NCBI RefSeq assembly: GCF_030848565.1
Contig: NZ_JAVDDV010000002.1
Coordinates: 372,001 to 436,000, forward strand
Length of the DNA: 64,000 bases
Source of the DNA: Natronolimnohabitans sp. A-GB9
GTDB taxonomy: Archaea > Halobacteriota > Halobacteria > Halobacteriales > Natrialbaceae
Reading direction: 5' to 3'
The notes beneath the pieces are model-generated. The model had not been told where the DNA came from, did not search any database, and saw only the letters and a program-made list of their open reading frames with translations. Both the position numbers and the translations under genes were made by a program. Shown one piece after another: positions 8,299 through 17,184 of the stretch (its first letter is position 1; each line of letters opens with the position of its first letter).

Positions 8299-9807
8299 GT
8301 CGTCCGCGTGGAGTGTCCGTCCCTCGAGTTCGGGTCGGCTCACGTCGCGGTCCGTCTCTTCGCCTTCGATATCGTAGGGGTACTCGCCAGTGACACAGCC
8401 AAGACAGAGATCGATCCGCTCTTTTCCGAGGACGTCGGCGACGGCGTCGGTCGAGAGATACGAGAGGCTGTCGGCGCCGATGGTATCACGGATCTCGGCG
8501 GTCGACTTATCCGAGGCGATCAGTTCTTCACGGGTAGCCATGTCGATCCCCATGTAGCAGGGGGCGACGATCTCCGGTGCACCGATCCGGACGTGAACCT
8601 CCTCGGCGCCACAGTCTTTGAGCAGTTGGACCAGTTGCATCGAAGTGGTGCCACGGACGATACTGTCGTCGATGACGGTGACGGTCTTGCCTTCGATCGT
8701 GGATTTGATCGGATTCAGTTTCAGCCGTACCGCGCGTTCGCGTTCGTCCTGGGTCGGCATGATGAACGTCCGGCCGACGTAGCGGTTTTTCATCAGTCCC
8801 TCGGCGAACTCGACGCCGTCGTCCTCGTCGGCGCGGAGTTCGCCGTCGGCGGTCGTCTCGCTTGCAGCATCGGCGTAGCCGGAGGCGAACGCCCGGCCGG
8901 AGTCGGGAACCGGCATCACGACGTCAGTCTCGACGCCGCTTTCCTCCCAGAGCTTGCGACCGAGATTTCGGCGGGCCTCGTAGACCAGTTGCTCGTCGAT
9001 AATGCTGTCCGGCCGCGCGAAGTAGACGTGTTCGAAGAAACAGTGGGCCGTGTTCTCCGTCTCGACCAGCTGGTAGGAGTCGAACCCGGCGCCGTCGTCG
9101 TCGAGGACGACGAGTTCGCCCGGCCGAACGTCACGGACGAGTTCCCCGTCGAGCGTGTCGATCGCAGCTGACTCCGAGGCGAGGATGTAGCCGTCCTCGA
9201 GTTTCCCGATACAGAGGGGACGATTCCCCTGTGGATCGCGGACACCAAGGACGGTATCGTCGTGGCTGATCGTCAACGCGTAGGAGCCGTGAATTCGACT
9301 CATCGTGTGCTTGACGGCACGCACGAGGTCTTCCTCGAGTAAGTTCCGTGCGAGGTCGTGAGCGATGACCTCGGTGTCGCCGTCGCTGGTGAAGGCATGT
9401 CCCACGGCGGCGAGTTCCTCGCGGATCTCGTCGGCGTTGACGAGGTTGCCGTTGTGGCTCAGGCCGAGCGACCCGCTCTTAAACGAGACGGAGAACGGCT
9501 GTGCACACGAGGAGTCGACCGAGCCGGCCGTCGGATACCGGACGTGGCCGATTCCCGCCGATCCGTTCAAAGTCTCGAGGTCGTCTGCGTCGAAGACGTC
9601 CCCGACGAGACCCATATCGACGTGGCTGTGTTGCTGGAAGCCATCGTGGGTGACGATCCCGGCCGACTCCTGGCCGCGGTGCTGGAGTGCATAGAGCGCG
9701 TAATACAACGGTCGTGCCGCGTCCCGACCGTCCAGTGAGACGCCGACGACGCCGCACTTTTCGGTCATTCCTGTTCGCCGGGGAGTCTCGCCCCGCCCAT
9801 CAGTCAT
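8296..9807 (-). CDS. purF: Amidophosphoribosyltransferase, [4Fe-4S] type
   Basis: PurF catalyses the first committed step of purine synthesis, converting PRPP and glutamine to phosphoribosylamine. The nucleophilic Cys lies in MTEKCGVVG after a short propeptide that must be removed. An N-terminal Ntn glutaminase domain (ALQHRGQESAG) is followed by a PRTase domain with the PRPP loop (TVIDDSIVRGTT). Four cysteines match the iron-sulfur ligands of the Bacillus enzyme: one in AHCFFEH, one in APCYMGID and two in CLGC near the C-terminus, so an oxygen-sensitive cluster is expected. A TATA box 24-31 bp above 9807 favours that ATG (503 residues) over the one at 9768 (490 residues). Confidence 0.95.
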   Translation of the reverse strand: MTDGRGETPRRTGMTEKCGVVGVSLDGRDAARPLYYALYALQHRGQESAGIVTHDGFQQHSHVDMGLVGDVFDADDLETLNGSAGIGHVRYPTAGSVDSSCAQPFSVSFKSGSLGLSHNGNLVNADEIREELAAVGHAFTSDGDTEVIAHDLARNLLEEDLVRAVKHTMSRIHGSYALTISHDDTVLGVRDPQGNRPLCIGKLEDGYILASESAAIDTLDGELVRDVRPGELVVLDDDGAGFDSYQLVETENTAHCFFEHVYFARPDSIIDEQLVYEARRNLGRKLWEESGVETDVVMPVPDSGRAFASGYADAASETTADGELRADEDDGVEFAEGLMKNRYVGRTFIMPTQDERERAVRLKLNPIKSTIEGKTVTVIDDSIVRGTTSMQLVQLLKDCGAEEVHVRIGAPEIVAPCYMGIDMATREELIASDKSTAEIRDTIGADSLSYLSTDAVADVLGKERIDLCLGCVTGEYPYDIEGEETDRDVSRPELEGRTLHADD

Positions 9808-9830
9808 GGAAGTCAGTAGGGCACCGCGGC

Positions 9831-9838
9831 GATAAAAA
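9831..9838 (-). promoter_or_regulatory. TATA box of purF
   Basis: TTTTTATC on the minus strand lies 24-31 bp upstream of the ATG at 9807. The spacing implies a leaderless mRNA starting at or next to that ATG, which would give a propeptide of 17 residues before the catalytic Cys. Confidence 0.5.
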
Positions 9839-9967
9839 TCCCCGTGTTTGTGCTTTCACTACGGTTTCCCCAACCGGTCGATATCCACGAACGTGGATAC
9901 ATACGCGACCTCGACGTCGGTGGTCGGTTGTCGCGGGCGTCTCGAGGGTGCCGTCGGTAACCGACGA

Positions 9968-10558
9968 CTACCAGTCGTCGCCGGCGTAGGGATAGGTCCA
10001 GATCGTGACCTGCAGGGTCACCGATTTGAACCACGCGTGGTACATGTTCTCGACTGTTTCCCGATCGTGATCTCCGGTCTCGAGGAAGTCCCGTATCGTC
10101 GCCGTGATCGGGTAGATGAAGGCGATCAGGTACCGCTGGTGGATGATCTCGACCGAATCGACGTCGTCCGTCTCGTTCTTTCCAGTTCGGTGGTGTCGAC
10201 GACCGATCTCGAACTGATAATCCAGCCACGCTTCGTCGTACGGCGTGTCACACGTGTCCTTGATCCACTGGCCGAAGCGCTCGCGGACGCGCTCGAGGTA
10301 TTCGTCGATCGGTTCGCCGGTCTCGGCGTCGGCGAAGTACTCGAGGAGGAAGTCGTGGTCCCCGACGAAACCGTACCAGACGTCCAGAATCTCGTCGATC
10401 TGGGGCTCGAGGAGCTCCCCGGCCTCCTGTAAGTACTCTTCGTCCTCCTCGGTGAACATGACCGACTGCTTCAGTCGATCGAACTCTGCTTCGTCGATCG
10501 GTGCCTCGGGAATGCTGTCGTCGCCGAGGTCGTACCCTGGAACCTGTTGATCACTCAT
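9968..10558 (-). CDS. Protoglobin, single-domain haem sensor or NO/O2-binding globin
   Basis: The 196-residue, all-helical protein matches archaeal protoglobins in length and layout: an N-terminal extension of about 20 residues (VPGYDLGDDSIPEAPIDEAE), then the globin fold. The likely proximal haem His is in the GRRHHRTGK segment near residue 130, after WLDYQFEIG. Protoglobins bind O2, CO and NO; their role in haloarchaea is not settled, but NO handling is possible, and this window also carries a nitric oxide synthase gene at 58139. No methyl-accepting or cyclase domain is attached. A TATA box (10593-10598) lies upstream. Confidence 0.85.
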   Translation of the reverse strand: MSDQQVPGYDLGDDSIPEAPIDEAEFDRLKQSVMFTEEDEEYLQEAGELLEPQIDEILDVWYGFVGDHDFLLEYFADAETGEPIDEYLERVRERFGQWIKDTCDTPYDEAWLDYQFEIGRRHHRTGKNETDDVDSVEIIHQRYLIAFIYPITATIRDFLETGDHDRETVENMYHAWFKSVTLQVTIWTYPYAGDDW

Positions 10559-10592
10559 CCGAATCCCCGTCGATTCCCACATCACCAAGGTG

Positions 10593-10598
10593 TATAAA
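10593..10598 (-). promoter_or_regulatory. TATA box of the protoglobin gene
   Basis: TTTATA on the minus strand lies 35-40 bp before the ATG at 10558, giving a predicted leader of about 10 nt. Confidence 0.45.
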
Positions 10599-10703
10599 TG
10601 AGGGAGGGAATAACACGCACTATCGGCCGAAGCGATCGACGGTCGTCGACGACAGGAGACCGTAGACACAGTGTTCAAGACGGTTGGCTCGAATCCGACG
10701 AGT

Positions 10704-12482
10704 ATGCGACTCGAGGAGTACTGGGGCGTCGGGCCGAAGACGCGGGAGACGTTGATCGAGGGGTTAGGACGAGAGCGCGCGATCGAGGCGATCGAGAGCG
10801 GCGACGTACGGGCGCTCGTCGACGCCGGGCTCGCGCGCGGTCGAGCAACGCGAATCCTGCGTCGGGCGACGGGTGACGATGGGATCGACGTACTGGCGAC
10901 CAGCGACGCGCGATCGGCGTACAAGGAACTGCTCGATCTCGCAGTCGACCACGCCGTCACGCGGCGGGCCGCCGACCGGATCCGGGTGCTCACACCGCTG
11001 TCGTCTCGAGCGGCTATGGAAGCCCGGTTGGACGACGTGCTCGCGGCTCGCGACGCCTGGACCGAACTCCCCGAAACCGACCGCGAGGCCGTCCTCGAGG
11101 CCTACGACCACTACGACGAGCGCGCCGAAAGCGAACACGCTGCCGTCGAGACCGCACTCGCCTTGCTCGAGGCCGACGTCGACTCGGGCCCGTTCGAATC
11201 GATCGCGGACCTCGATCGCGAACGACTCGCCGCGGCCGCCGATGCGTTGGGAGCATTTGACGATCGCGGGCGCGTACGCGCGGGCGCCGACGAGGAACTC
11301 GACCGCTTGCGGAACGCGCTCGGGACCGTCGAGGACATAGACGCCAACGCCCTGGAGTTGATCGAGGAGCTTCGCGGGGAGGGTGTCCGCGACGTCGGCC
11401 AGTTCCGCGAGGCCTTCGAAGAGCACCTTCTCGCCGAGACCGAGGTGACGGTCGATCGGGTCCGGGCGGCGATGCCGACCGACGCGACCGACGCGACGGA
11501 CTTCGTCGGCGCCACGCTGCGCACCCTTCGAAGCGATCTCGCCGACGCGATCGACGAGCGCGAGGACGCCGTCGCAAGCGACTTCGAGGCGACACTCGAG
11601 GAGACCCGCGACACCGTCGATCAGGCCGTCTCGGCGGTCGACGACATCGCGCTGTCCCTCTCGCTCGCGCGGTTCGCACTCGCCTACGACTGTACGCGGC
11701 CGGCGTTTCGGGACGAAACGAACGCCGCCGTCGCCGTCGTCGACGCGCGGAACCTTACGCTTGCCGCAGCCGACGAGGAGTCGGTCCAGCCGGTCACGTA
11801 CGCCCTCGGTGACCACGACGTCACCGGCGTTCCGACGGGCGTAAACGCCGTTCCGGGCGAGGAACACGTCTCCGTTCTCACCGGTGCCAACAGCGGCGGG
11901 AAGACGACCTTACTCGAGACGTGTTGTCAGGTCGTCCTGCTGGCGATGATGGGATTGCCCGTGCCAGCCGAGCGCGCGACGGTGACGCCAGTCGACTCGC
12001 TTGTCTTTCACCGCCGGCACGCGAGTTTCAACGCGGGCGTCCTCGAGTCGACGTTGCGCTCGATCGTGCCGCCGCTGTCGGCCGACGGCCGAACGCTGAT
12101 GTTAGTCGACGAGTTCGAGGCGATCACGGAGCCGGGGAGTGCAGCTGATCTGCTCCACGGGCTGGTGACACTCGCCGTCGAGCGCGAGGCGCTGGGCGTG
12201 TTCGTCACCCACCTCGCGGACGACCTGGAGCCGCTGCCGTCCGAGGCACGCGTCGACGGTATCTTCGCCGAAGGGCTGAACACGGACCTCGAGTTGCAGG
12301 TCGACTACCAGCCCCGCTTCGACACCGTCGGCCGATCGACACCGGAGTTCATCGTCTCTCGACTCGTCGCCAACGCCGACGATCGGAGCGAGCGGGCGGG
12401 TTTCGAGACGCTTGCGGAGGCGGTCGGCGACGAGACCGTCCAGCGAACGCTGGCCGACGCCAACTGGACGGCTGACGACTAG
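10704..12482 (+). CDS. MutS-family ATPase with N-terminal helix-hairpin-helix
   Basis: This 592-residue protein begins with a helix-hairpin-helix-like segment (EEYWGVGPKTRETLIEGLG). It continues with a long helical lever region (about residues 60-330) and ends in a MutS ATPase with Walker A GANSGGKTT (near residue 400) and Walker B LMLVDEFEA. The N-terminal mismatch-recognition domain and its Phe-X-Glu motif are absent, so it resembles the archaeal MutS2/MutS5-like group rather than MutS1. Those proteins are thought to act in recombination or branched-DNA processing. No Smr nuclease domain is attached. The start at 10704 is chosen because homology begins there. It converges with the next gene and overlaps it by 4 bp. 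Confidence 0.85.
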   Translation: MRLEEYWGVGPKTRETLIEGLGRERAIEAIESGDVRALVDAGLARGRATRILRRATGDDGIDVLATSDARSAYKELLDLAVDHAVTRRAADRIRVLTPLSSRAAMEARLDDVLAARDAWTELPETDREAVLEAYDHYDERAESEHAAVETALALLEADVDSGPFESIADLDRERLAAAADALGAFDDRGRVRAGADEELDRLRNALGTVEDIDANALELIEELRGEGVRDVGQFREAFEEHLLAETEVTVDRVRAAMPTDATDATDFVGATLRTLRSDLADAIDEREDAVASDFEATLEETRDTVDQAVSAVDDIALSLSLARFALAYDCTRPAFRDETNAAVAVVDARNLTLAAADEESVQPVTYALGDHDVTGVPTGVNAVPGEEHVSVLTGANSGGKTTLLETCCQVVLLAMMGLPVPAERATVTPVDSLVFHRRHASFNAGVLESTLRSIVPPLSADGRTLMLVDEFEAITEPGSAADLLHGLVTLAVEREALGVFVTHLADDLEPLPSEARVDGIFAEGLNTDLELQVDYQPRFDTVGRSTPEFIVSRLVANADDRSERAGFETLAEAVGDETVQRTLADANWTADD

Positions 12483-13105
12483 AAACGGCCCCCGCCGTCG
12501 GACTCGTCGTCGGATCGCTCGTCCTCGCCGGATCGGTGCCATCGCTCCGCGCCGAACCGCGAGGTCTCCGGTACGTACGCCGAATCGATCGACTCTGGCT
12601 CGCCGTAGGTGTATAGCGTTCCGTCCTCGTCCTCACAGACCCGTGCCTCGAGGTACGTCCGGGCTGCTCGCCGCGAGAGGGCGCCCATCTCGACGACGTC
12701 GGCGAGGGTCGTTTTGACGGCACGAAACCACGTCCTGATCCGGTGATCGGCGATCTCGCTCTCGACGGCGACGATCGCGCCGCGGTCGCCGTCGGTGTCG
12801 TCGTCACAGTCGTCGAGGGTATCGATCCACTCGAGCCAGCAGACGCGATAGGCGGAGACGTGGTAGTTCTCGCCCGGTGCGACGAGATACAGCGCCTCGT
12901 AGCGGCAGGGATCGAGGTGCGCTGTCAGCACGCGATTCCGATCGACCGCCGTCGCGATCAGAGCGGGATCGACGGCGCCGTCGGCAAGCGGCGTGTCGGC
13001 ACTGATCCGCTCGGCGAACGCGACGGTGTCGCCGCCCCAGTGACTGTACCGGAGATCGTATCGTCGGTCCGGTCGGCGGTAGGCGACGAGTGCTCTATGT
13101 CCCAT
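12479..13105 (-). CDS. Conserved haloarchaeal protein, DUF6735-like
   Basis: The 208-residue protein starts MGHRALVAYRRPDRRYDLRYSHWGG, a conserved opening I associate with the haloarchaeal DUF6735 group; that family name is from memory and should be checked. It ends in a disordered, acidic tail (SGEDERSDDESDGGGRF). The middle contains HLDPCRYEALYLV and YRVCWLEW. No catalytic motif or membrane segment is evident. The longer frame upstream of 13105 is basic and unlike haloarchaeal protein, so this start is preferred. It is convergent with the MutS-like gene. Function unknown. Confidence 0.75.
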   Translation of the reverse strand: MGHRALVAYRRPDRRYDLRYSHWGGDTVAFAERISADTPLADGAVDPALIATAVDRNRVLTAHLDPCRYEALYLVAPGENYHVSAYRVCWLEWIDTLDDCDDDTDGDRGAIVAVESEIADHRIRTWFRAVKTTLADVVEMGALSRRAARTYLEARVCEDEDGTLYTYGEPESIDSAYVPETSRFGAERWHRSGEDERSDDESDGGGRF

Positions 13106-13275
13106 CTGCCTCCTCGCCGGCCGAACGCGGTTCGTAGCTGGCTGTGTATTCCGATCGAAGTCGAGCGCCTGCCTGTGACTCCATCGGCGGCCGTGGCCGC
13201 TCGTCCGTACTTGAACCTGTGGCAACGAGAGGGGCAAAACGCCGAAATTCCTCCAGCCCGTATCGACACTCCCGA

Positions 13276-13929
13276 ATGGACGCAGCCTACGACGCAGTCG
13301 TCTTCGACAACGACGGCGTACTGACGACGCCGACAGAGCGCGAGGCCCTTCTCGAGGCCATCCACGACGCCTTCGCCGACGTCGGCGTGACCGACCCGCC
13401 GGCCGATCACGTCCGAACGCTGCTCGGGCCGAGCGTCGACTCGCTGCGCGAAGTCGCCGACGCCCACGACGTCGATCCGAACGACCTCTGGACGGCCCGG
13501 GAACACGCCGCCATCGAGACCCAGCTCGCGGAGATCGAAGCCGGCCGGAAACGACGCTACGACGACGTCGATGCGCTTGCCCCCCTCGAGTCCGCGACGG
13601 CGATCGTCAGTAACAACCAACACGAGACGATCGCTAACATTTTGAATCACTTCGATTTCGAGTGGGTCGACACCTGGTACGGGCGCGAACCGACGGTGAA
13701 AGGAATCGATCGCAAGAAGCCGACACCGTACTACCTCGAACTGGCCCTCGAGGAACTCGGGACCGAAAACGCCCTGTACGTCGGCGATAGCTGGGTCGAC
13801 GTCGAGGCGGCCGACGCTGCCGGTATCGACGCGGCGTTTCTCCGGCGCGACCACGTCGAGGGGGTTGGCCTCCCGGCAGCGCCGACCTACGAGATCGAAT
13901 CCCTCGAGGAACTCCCGGGGCTACTCTAG
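13276..13929 (+). CDS. HAD-superfamily hydrolase, phosphoglycolate phosphatase-like
   Basis: A 217-residue haloacid dehalogenase-like phosphatase. Motif I is DNDGVLTT at residues 10-17 (Asn replaces the usual Phe/Leu before the second Asp region), motif II is VSNN near residue 114, the motif III lysine is in DRKKPTP and motif IV is YVGDSWVDVEAA. A helical cap domain (about residues 18-85) places it with the Gph/beta-PGM type enzymes. The substrate is unknown. The gene is convergent with the SRPBCC gene, with only one base between the stops. Confidence 0.85.
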   Translation: MDAAYDAVVFDNDGVLTTPTEREALLEAIHDAFADVGVTDPPADHVRTLLGPSVDSLREVADAHDVDPNDLWTAREHAAIETQLAEIEAGRKRRYDDVDALAPLESATAIVSNNQHETIANILNHFDFEWVDTWYGREPTVKGIDRKKPTPYYLELALEELGTENALYVGDSWVDVEAADAAGIDAAFLRRDHVEGVGLPAAPTYEIESLEELPGLL

Positions 13930-13930
13930 G

Positions 13931-14377
13931 TCATGCCGTCGCGTTCGCCCGACGCTCGGCGCGTTCCATGACGGCTTCGTTCATCGCCTCGAATCCGCTC
14001 TCGAGTGCGTCCTCGTCGAACAACAGCGGAACGAGCGCGCCACGGACCGTCTCGCGGTGGAGCAGTCGCGTCCGCTCGCCACCCTCGATCGGCTCGAGGT
14101 GGAACTCGTGGTAGCCGTCGAACGCGAAGGGAACGGCCAGACGACCGAGCCAGACGAGACGACGGTTCTCCTCGACGGCGACGACCTCCGGGGAGAACGT
14201 CATCGATCGGCCGCCAGGTGGATCGATCCGCACTTGGAGCTGTTCGCCCTCGCTCGGCTCGCCCTCGACTGCTCGGACGAAGGGGTTCCACTCGGGATAG
14301 CTCTCGAACTCGAGTAACACCTCCCAGACGACGTCGGGGGGAGCGTCGATCTCCGTGAACACTTCGATCTGTCTCAT
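13931..14377 (-). CDS. SRPBCC (START-like) ligand-binding protein
   Basis: The 148-residue product begins MRQIEVFTEIDAPPDVVWEV and continues FESYPEWNPFV, the classic start of polyketide cyclase/START-like helix-grip proteins. A beta-rich middle and a long C-terminal helix (EAMNEAVMERAERRAN) complete the fold. These proteins bind hydrophobic ligands; no specific ligand can be named. The start at 14377 matches the family, and the frame extending upstream is not supported. Confidence 0.8.
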   Translation of the reverse strand: MRQIEVFTEIDAPPDVVWEVLLEFESYPEWNPFVRAVEGEPSEGEQLQVRIDPPGGRSMTFSPEVVAVEENRRLVWLGRLAVPFAFDGYHEFHLEPIEGGERTRLLHRETVRGALVPLLFDEDALESGFEAMNEAVMERAERRANATA

Positions 14378-14585
14378 GGTATTAGTTACCACTTCGAAGG
14401 CTATGCCTGTATCGTCGGTGCTGTCGGCGACGGAGACTCTCGATGGGAAGACGTCGGTCCGCCCTCGAGCGATGACCGGCCGGAGAAACGGGATGCGGCC
14501 GGTCGTCGAGCGGTTCGTACGACTCGAGGTGCGTCGCCCGAAGTCGGCCACAACGGTCCGAAGTCGGGTCAGGGTCGGGGGATCA

Positions 14586-15245
14586 CTACGCGCTGTCGTT
14601 GATTCGCCGGTTCGTCGAGTACGGTGCGTCGCCGGGTTCGCCCCGAACGAAGTGGCCGGCCGGATTGATCTCGCCGTCGCGTTCCATCGAGAGGAGTTCG
14701 ACGAACCAGGCCTCGTGTTCGATCTCTTCCTGGAGAATGCGCTGGGCCATATCGTAGGTACGGGGATCGACCCCCTCGGTCATGTCACAGACTTCCGACC
14801 ACGTCCGGATCGCACAGCGTTCGGCCTCGAGTAACACCTCGAGGATGTTCTCTGCCGTCAACTGGTCGAGTTCGAAGCCGCCCTCGTCGTCCATGGGTGT
14901 CGGGACTTCCGCGTCGGGACAGGACGCTCGGTCGGCGAAATCACGAATGTCGTTCGGCAGCGCACCGCCGAGTTCGTACACGCGCGGTGCGACCAACTCG
15001 AAGTGGGCCCGGTCCTCGAGGCGGGCGTCCTCGGTGATCTCTTTGTAATCCTCGTGACCGGCCAGGTGCATCCGCAGGTTCGTGTAGTAGTAGTACGTCG
15101 TGAACTCGGCACCGATAGCGTCGATCAACTTCTCGCGAAGGTCCTCGGGTTCGAGACCGCGTTCTCTGAGAACTTCCATTCCGACTCGCTCACTTGTATC
15201 GCCTGCATCGACGTCACCGGCCGCGTGGGGTTTATCCTCGGACAT
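14586..15245 (-). CDS. Dps-like ferritin (DPSL / thioferritin type)
   Basis: The 219-residue protein contains a four-helix ferritin-like core with carboxylate/His ligand motifs: AEFTTYYYY near residue 46, LEDRAHFE near 76-83, EAERC near 140 and EEIEHEAW near 173-180. Two cysteines, C144 and C153, sit beside the predicted ferroxidase site, as in DPSL proteins of archaea, which use peroxide to oxidise and store iron and protect DNA. An acidic N-terminal tail of about 30 residues precedes the core. The start at 15245 is the second ATG; the first (15263) adds six residues. The gene is monocistronic. A role in oxidative stress defence is likely. Confidence 0.85.
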   Translation of the reverse strand: MSEDKPHAAGDVDAGDTSERVGMEVLRERGLEPEDLREKLIDAIGAEFTTYYYYTNLRMHLAGHEDYKEITEDARLEDRAHFELVAPRVYELGGALPNDIRDFADRASCPDAEVPTPMDDEGGFELDQLTAENILEVLLEAERCAIRTWSEVCDMTEGVDPRTYDMAQRILQEEIEHEAWFVELLSMERDGEINPAGHFVRGEPGDAPYSTNRRINDSA

Positions 15246-15495
15246 CGCACCCGGAACTGCCACAACGTGCTACTTAGATGTTTGCTAACAATCCTCTAAT
15301 TTTATTCATTAGATATTGAAGTGAAAGTGGAACGTAACTACTGTAAGAGAGACTGGTTTCGACGACGACACGTAGCCGCGACGGACGAGCGCGCCGGTCT
15401 CATATCAGGGACCACGCGACCGCGAGCCGAGTCCGGTTGCGTCGGGAAACGGTGCCGACCGGCAGTATGAAGGCCCGGACCCCGAACACTGGGGT

Positions 15496-16527
15496 ATGGA
15501 ACGAACGGGCACGATCCTCCGTGGTCGCGAGTTCGAACCCGTCGAGGGACGAGTCGTGATCGACGACGACGGCCGAATCGAGGCCATCGAGGAGACGACA
15601 GTCGACGGCTCGGATATCATCCTCCCGGCGTTCGTCAACGCCCACACCCACATCGGCGACTCGATCGCGAAGGAAGCCGGCGGCGGCCTCTCGCTCGAGG
15701 AACTGGTCGCGCCGCCGGACGGACTGAAACACCGGCTGCTTCGGCAGGCGTCGTCGGACGAACTCGCTGGCGCCATGCGTCGGTCGCTGCAGTTCATGCA
15801 GCGGTCGGGGACCGCCGCCTGTCTCGACTTCCGGGAGGGCGACGTCTCCGGCGTCGAGACGCTCGAACGCGCCGCCGACGGGCTCGACATCGACGCGCTC
15901 GCCTTCGCCCGAGGCTCGGTCGATGCGATGCAGGCGGGAGACGGATTCGGTGCGAGCGGTGCCAACGACGCCGAGTTCGGCGACGAGCGGGAAGCGACGC
16001 GCAACGCAGGCAAACCCTTCGGCATCCACGCGGGCGAAGTCGACGCGAGCGACATCCACCCTGCACTGGATCTCGAGCCGGAGTTTCTCGTCCATGTCGT
16101 CCATCCCGAACCCGACCACCTCGAGCGCATCGCCGAGCAGGCGGTCCCGGTCGTCGTCTGTCCCCGTTCGAACCTCGTGACCGACGTCGGACTCTCACCG
16201 TACGCCGAGCTGAACGAGCGGACGACGCTCGCACTCGGGACGGACAACGTGATGCTCAACTCGCCGTCGATGTTCCGCGAGATGGAGTTTCTCGCCAAAC
16301 TCTCCGAGCTCTCGGCTCGAGAGATCCTCCGGGCGGCGACGGTAAACGGGGCCGAACTCGCCGGCCTCGAGTACGGTCTCGTCGAACCCGGGCGGGAGGC
16401 TCGACTCCTGGTCCTGGACGGCAACTCACATAATCTCGCGGGCGCGCGGGATCCGGTCCGGGCCGTGGTCCGCCGAGCCGGCGTCGACGACGTTCGCGAG
16501 GTCGTCTTCGGCGCCGAACGCGAGTAG
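15496..16527 (+). CDS. Amidohydrolase-family metal-dependent deaminase or hydrolase
   Basis: The 343-residue protein has the amidohydrolase metal-site motifs in order: NAHTHIGDS (HxH, near residue 50), GIHAGE (near 176), a His in VVHPEPDH and the catalytic Asp in LGTDNVM (near 250). An N-terminal beta strand segment (GRVVIDDDGRIEAIEE) and a C-terminal one (LVEPGREARLLVLD) form the composite beta-sandwich. It is shorter than SsnA/TrzA-type deaminases and lacks part of the barrel insertions. The substrate is unknown; a nucleobase or related amine is possible. Confidence 0.8.
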   Translation: MERTGTILRGREFEPVEGRVVIDDDGRIEAIEETTVDGSDIILPAFVNAHTHIGDSIAKEAGGGLSLEELVAPPDGLKHRLLRQASSDELAGAMRRSLQFMQRSGTAACLDFREGDVSGVETLERAADGLDIDALAFARGSVDAMQAGDGFGASGANDAEFGDEREATRNAGKPFGIHAGEVDASDIHPALDLEPEFLVHVVHPEPDHLERIAEQAVPVVVCPRSNLVTDVGLSPYAELNERTTLALGTDNVMLNSPSMFREMEFLAKLSELSAREILRAATVNGAELAGLEYGLVEPGREARLLVLDGNSHNLAGARDPVRAVVRRAGVDDVREVVFGAERE

Positions 16528-16620
16528 ACAGCGTGTCGTTCCGTGACGGCGCCACCGCTACCGTCCGTCGGCTCGACTTCTGTCCGACAGTATGACCGTC
16601 CGTTCAGTCCACGATAACGC

Positions 16621-16628
16621 TATTATAC
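16621..16628 (+). promoter_or_regulatory. TATA box of the uspA-like gene
   Basis: TATTATAC lies 29-36 bp upstream of the ATG at 16657, in an AT-rich stretch that stands out from its surroundings. Confidence 0.5.
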
Positions 16629-16656
16629 TCGACTATGCTATGGTAATACATATCAT

Positions 16657-17133
16657 ATGTACGACTGCATTCTCGTCCCGACCGACGGCTCGCCGGAGGT
16701 GGAATACGCACTCGAGTACGCGTTCGATCTGGCCCGAACCCACGACGCGACGGTACGAGCGCTCTACGTCGTCAGCGTCGCCGGCTACGGAAACATGCCG
16801 ATGGAAGCCGCTCTGGAGGGCGTCAGTGGTGCGCTCCGGGCGAGGGGAAACGATGCCGTCGATCGGGCAGCGCAACTCGCGCCGGCCGACGTCGACGTCG
16901 AGACGGTCGTCCTCGAGGGGTCGCCCAGTCGCGTCATCGTCGAGCAGGCCCAGCCAGGTGAGTGTGATCTCGTCGTCATGGGGACCCACGGCCGCGCCGG
17001 ACTCAACCGCCTCCTGTTGGGCAGCGTGACCGAGTGTGTCGTCCGTCGTGCGCCGGTTCCGGTGTTGACGGTCAACGTCGATTCGGACGAGGACGTCGAC
17101 CAGGAGAAGCGCCGACCGGTCGCCGTCGAGTGA
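16657..17133 (+). CDS. Universal stress protein, UspA family
   Basis: A single 158-residue Usp domain. It begins MYDCILVPTDGSP (nucleotide-binding Asp near residue 10) and carries the ATP-binding motif G-x2-G-x9-GS (GTHGRAGLNRLLLGSVT, near residues 108-124), followed by VVRRAPVPVLTV. The motif suggests the ATP-binding subgroup. A short charged tail follows. Haloarchaea encode many such proteins with broad stress roles. Repeat A3 lies 9 bp past the stop codon. Confidence 0.92.
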   Translation: MYDCILVPTDGSPEVEYALEYAFDLARTHDATVRALYVVSVAGYGNMPMEAALEGVSGALRARGNDAVDRAAQLAPADVDVETVVLEGSPSRVIVEQAQPGECDLVVMGTHGRAGLNRLLLGSVTECVVRRAPVPVLTVNVDSDEDVDQEKRRPVAVE

Positions 17134-17142
17134 TCGGCTTCA

Positions 17143-17182
17143 TACTGTCGGACAGCACGACAGTGACTGCTGTCCGACAGTA
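17143..17182. repeat. Family A fold-back element, minimal copy (A3)
   Basis: A 40-bp copy made of the two arms TACTGTCGGACAGCA and TGCTGTCCGACAGTA with only 10 bp between them. It occupies the space between the convergent uspA-like and birA genes and could act on both 3' ends. Confidence 0.75.
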
Positions 17183-17184
17183 TA

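Noticed and set aside
10640-10665. Possible sixth family B element near GACGACAGGAGACCGTA
   Set aside because: Only the right end matches; no left arm lies at the expected 85-bp distance. It may be a solo end or chance.
16574-16594. Possible further family A copy at TTCTGTCCGACAGTATGA
   Set aside because: Only one arm is clear; the left arm is too degraded to call.
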